Of a stretch of DNA of 64,000 nucleotides, positions 63,745 to 64,000 are shown in pieces; position 1 is the stretch's first letter, and the number at the start of each line of letters is the position of its first letter. Origin of the DNA: Nitrincola sp048264025 (lineage in GTDB: Bacteria; Pseudomonadota; Gammaproteobacteria; Pseudomonadales; Balneatricaceae); assembly GCF_048264025.1 (NCBI RefSeq), contig NZ_JBLXDN010000008.1, forward strand, positions 91,873 to 155,872, read 5' to 3'. Position numbers and translations under genes: made by a program. The notes below the pieces were generated by a model that was not told the origin of the DNA, made no database searches, and was given only the letters and a program-made list of their open reading frames with translations.

Positions 63745-63759
63745 GCAAGTTATGTGCCA
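63745..63759 (-). promoter_or_regulatory. Sigma-54 promoter of flgFGHIJ
   Basis: On the minus strand TGGCAC, five bases and TTGC (63745-63759) match the sigma-54 -24/-12 consensus exactly at the invariant GG and GC. It lies about 60 bases before the flgF ATG. In Vibrio and Pseudomonas this gene class is controlled by sigma-54 with FlrC/FleR. Confidence 0.85.
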
Positions 63760-63796
63760 GATGTGTTCAAAGGGGATTCAAGAAGGGAAAAGGTAT

Positions 63797-63865
63797 TGTA
63801 GGAGCTCGGTCTCCGAGCGATTTTTCGCCACATCACATTATCGCCCAGAGACTGGGCTACTACAA
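63797..63865. repeat. REPIN-like element, copy 1
   Basis: The segment is an imperfect palindrome whose left arm (TTGTAGGAGCTCGG...) matches the reverse complement of the right arm (...CTGGGCTACTACAA). Each arm also folds alone: GCTCGG-tct-CCGAGC on the left and GCCCA-gagac-TGGGC on the right. Each arm has a GTAG foot or a close variant (GTAG within TACTAC on the other strand). This is the layout of two inverted REP sequences. The rest of 63760-64000 outside the two elements shows no gene. Confidence 0.7.
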
Positions 63866-63878
63866 TTTTATGAGACCC

Positions 63879-63935
63879 TGTAGGAGCCCGGTCCCCGGAC
63901 GATTTAAATATCGCTCACAGAGTGGGCTTATATGG
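63879..63935. repeat. REPIN-like element, copy 2 (degenerate)
   Basis: A second unit repeats TGTAGGAGCCCGGTCCCCGG and then TCGCTCACAGAGTGGGCTTA, with the same order of two hairpins and the same CGATTT junction as the first copy, 13 bases away. The right arm has lost the TACAA end. Confidence 0.6.
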
Positions 63936-64000
63936 ACCCGCCCGTGTTGCAAGCTATTTTTGACTCGAGCAGATGTGTTGCACGCTTATATCCGACCTAT

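Noticed and set aside
1..64000. tRNA genes, rRNA genes, CRISPR arrays, insertion sequences
   Set aside because: Reading all intergenic gaps showed no cloverleaf-like segment ending in CCA, no rRNA-like sequence, no regularly spaced repeats and no transposase frame. A covariance-model search would be needed for small RNAs.

Overview
The window is a stretch of gammaproteobacterial chromosome. Gene content and order fit an Oceanospirillales- or Pseudomonas-like marine bacterium: a rpsB-to-pyrG housekeeping block, a FabY-type ketosynthase, a RegB/RegA-type redox pair, a large psi (HolD) subunit beside rimI, a FlgP/FlgT pair and a polar-type flagellar cluster. No rRNA, tRNA, CRISPR array or insertion sequence was found. 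The species cannot be named from the sequence alone.

Layout. Positions 1-20775, all on the minus strand, are a classical essential block read right to left: rpsB, tsf, pyrH, frr, uppS, cdsA, rseP, bamA, skp, lpxD, fabZ, lpxA, lpxB, rnhB, dnaE, a small membrane protein, accA, tilS, pyrG (cut by the window edge). It joins translation, undecaprenyl phosphate and phospholipid synthesis, outer-membrane protein assembly, lipid A synthesis, replication and fatty-acid initiation. dxr, which usually lies inside this block, is absent. map and glnD diverge from rpsB. Positions 24586-26935 hold a flgP-like / unknown / flgT operon behind a near-perfect sigma-28 promoter. Positions 26944-43942 are mixed housekeeping: an OmpA-like lipoprotein, fabY, TatD-family hydrolase, prfC, a c-type cytochrome, a RegB/RegA pair, a CbiM-like protein, the leuA-holD-rimI run, an MntA/HepT toxin-antitoxin pair, patB and the EF-P module epmA-efp / epmB.

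From 43997 to the right edge the window is almost wholly flagellar. fliW is followed by an AT-rich plus-strand cluster (DegT aminotransferase, ATP-grasp/SDR fusion, putative glycosyltransferase, TPR/SPINDLY O-GlcNAc-transferase-like protein) which runs into a bidirectional terminator shared with the flagellin gene. The minus strand then carries flgFGHIJ, flgKL plus a small chaperone-like gene, flaG-fliD, fliS and fliC. The promoters I could read form a two-tier hierarchy: a sigma-54 site before flgF, and sigma-28 sites before flgK, flaG, fliC, the glycan cluster and flgP.

The most interesting system is the putative flagellin-glycosylation module at 45163-52457. It has its own sigma-28 promoter, base composition unlike its surroundings, an unusual ATP-grasp/dehydrogenase fusion, and lies between fliW and an unusually short flagellin. 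All functional calls rest on reading motifs by eye; no database search was run.
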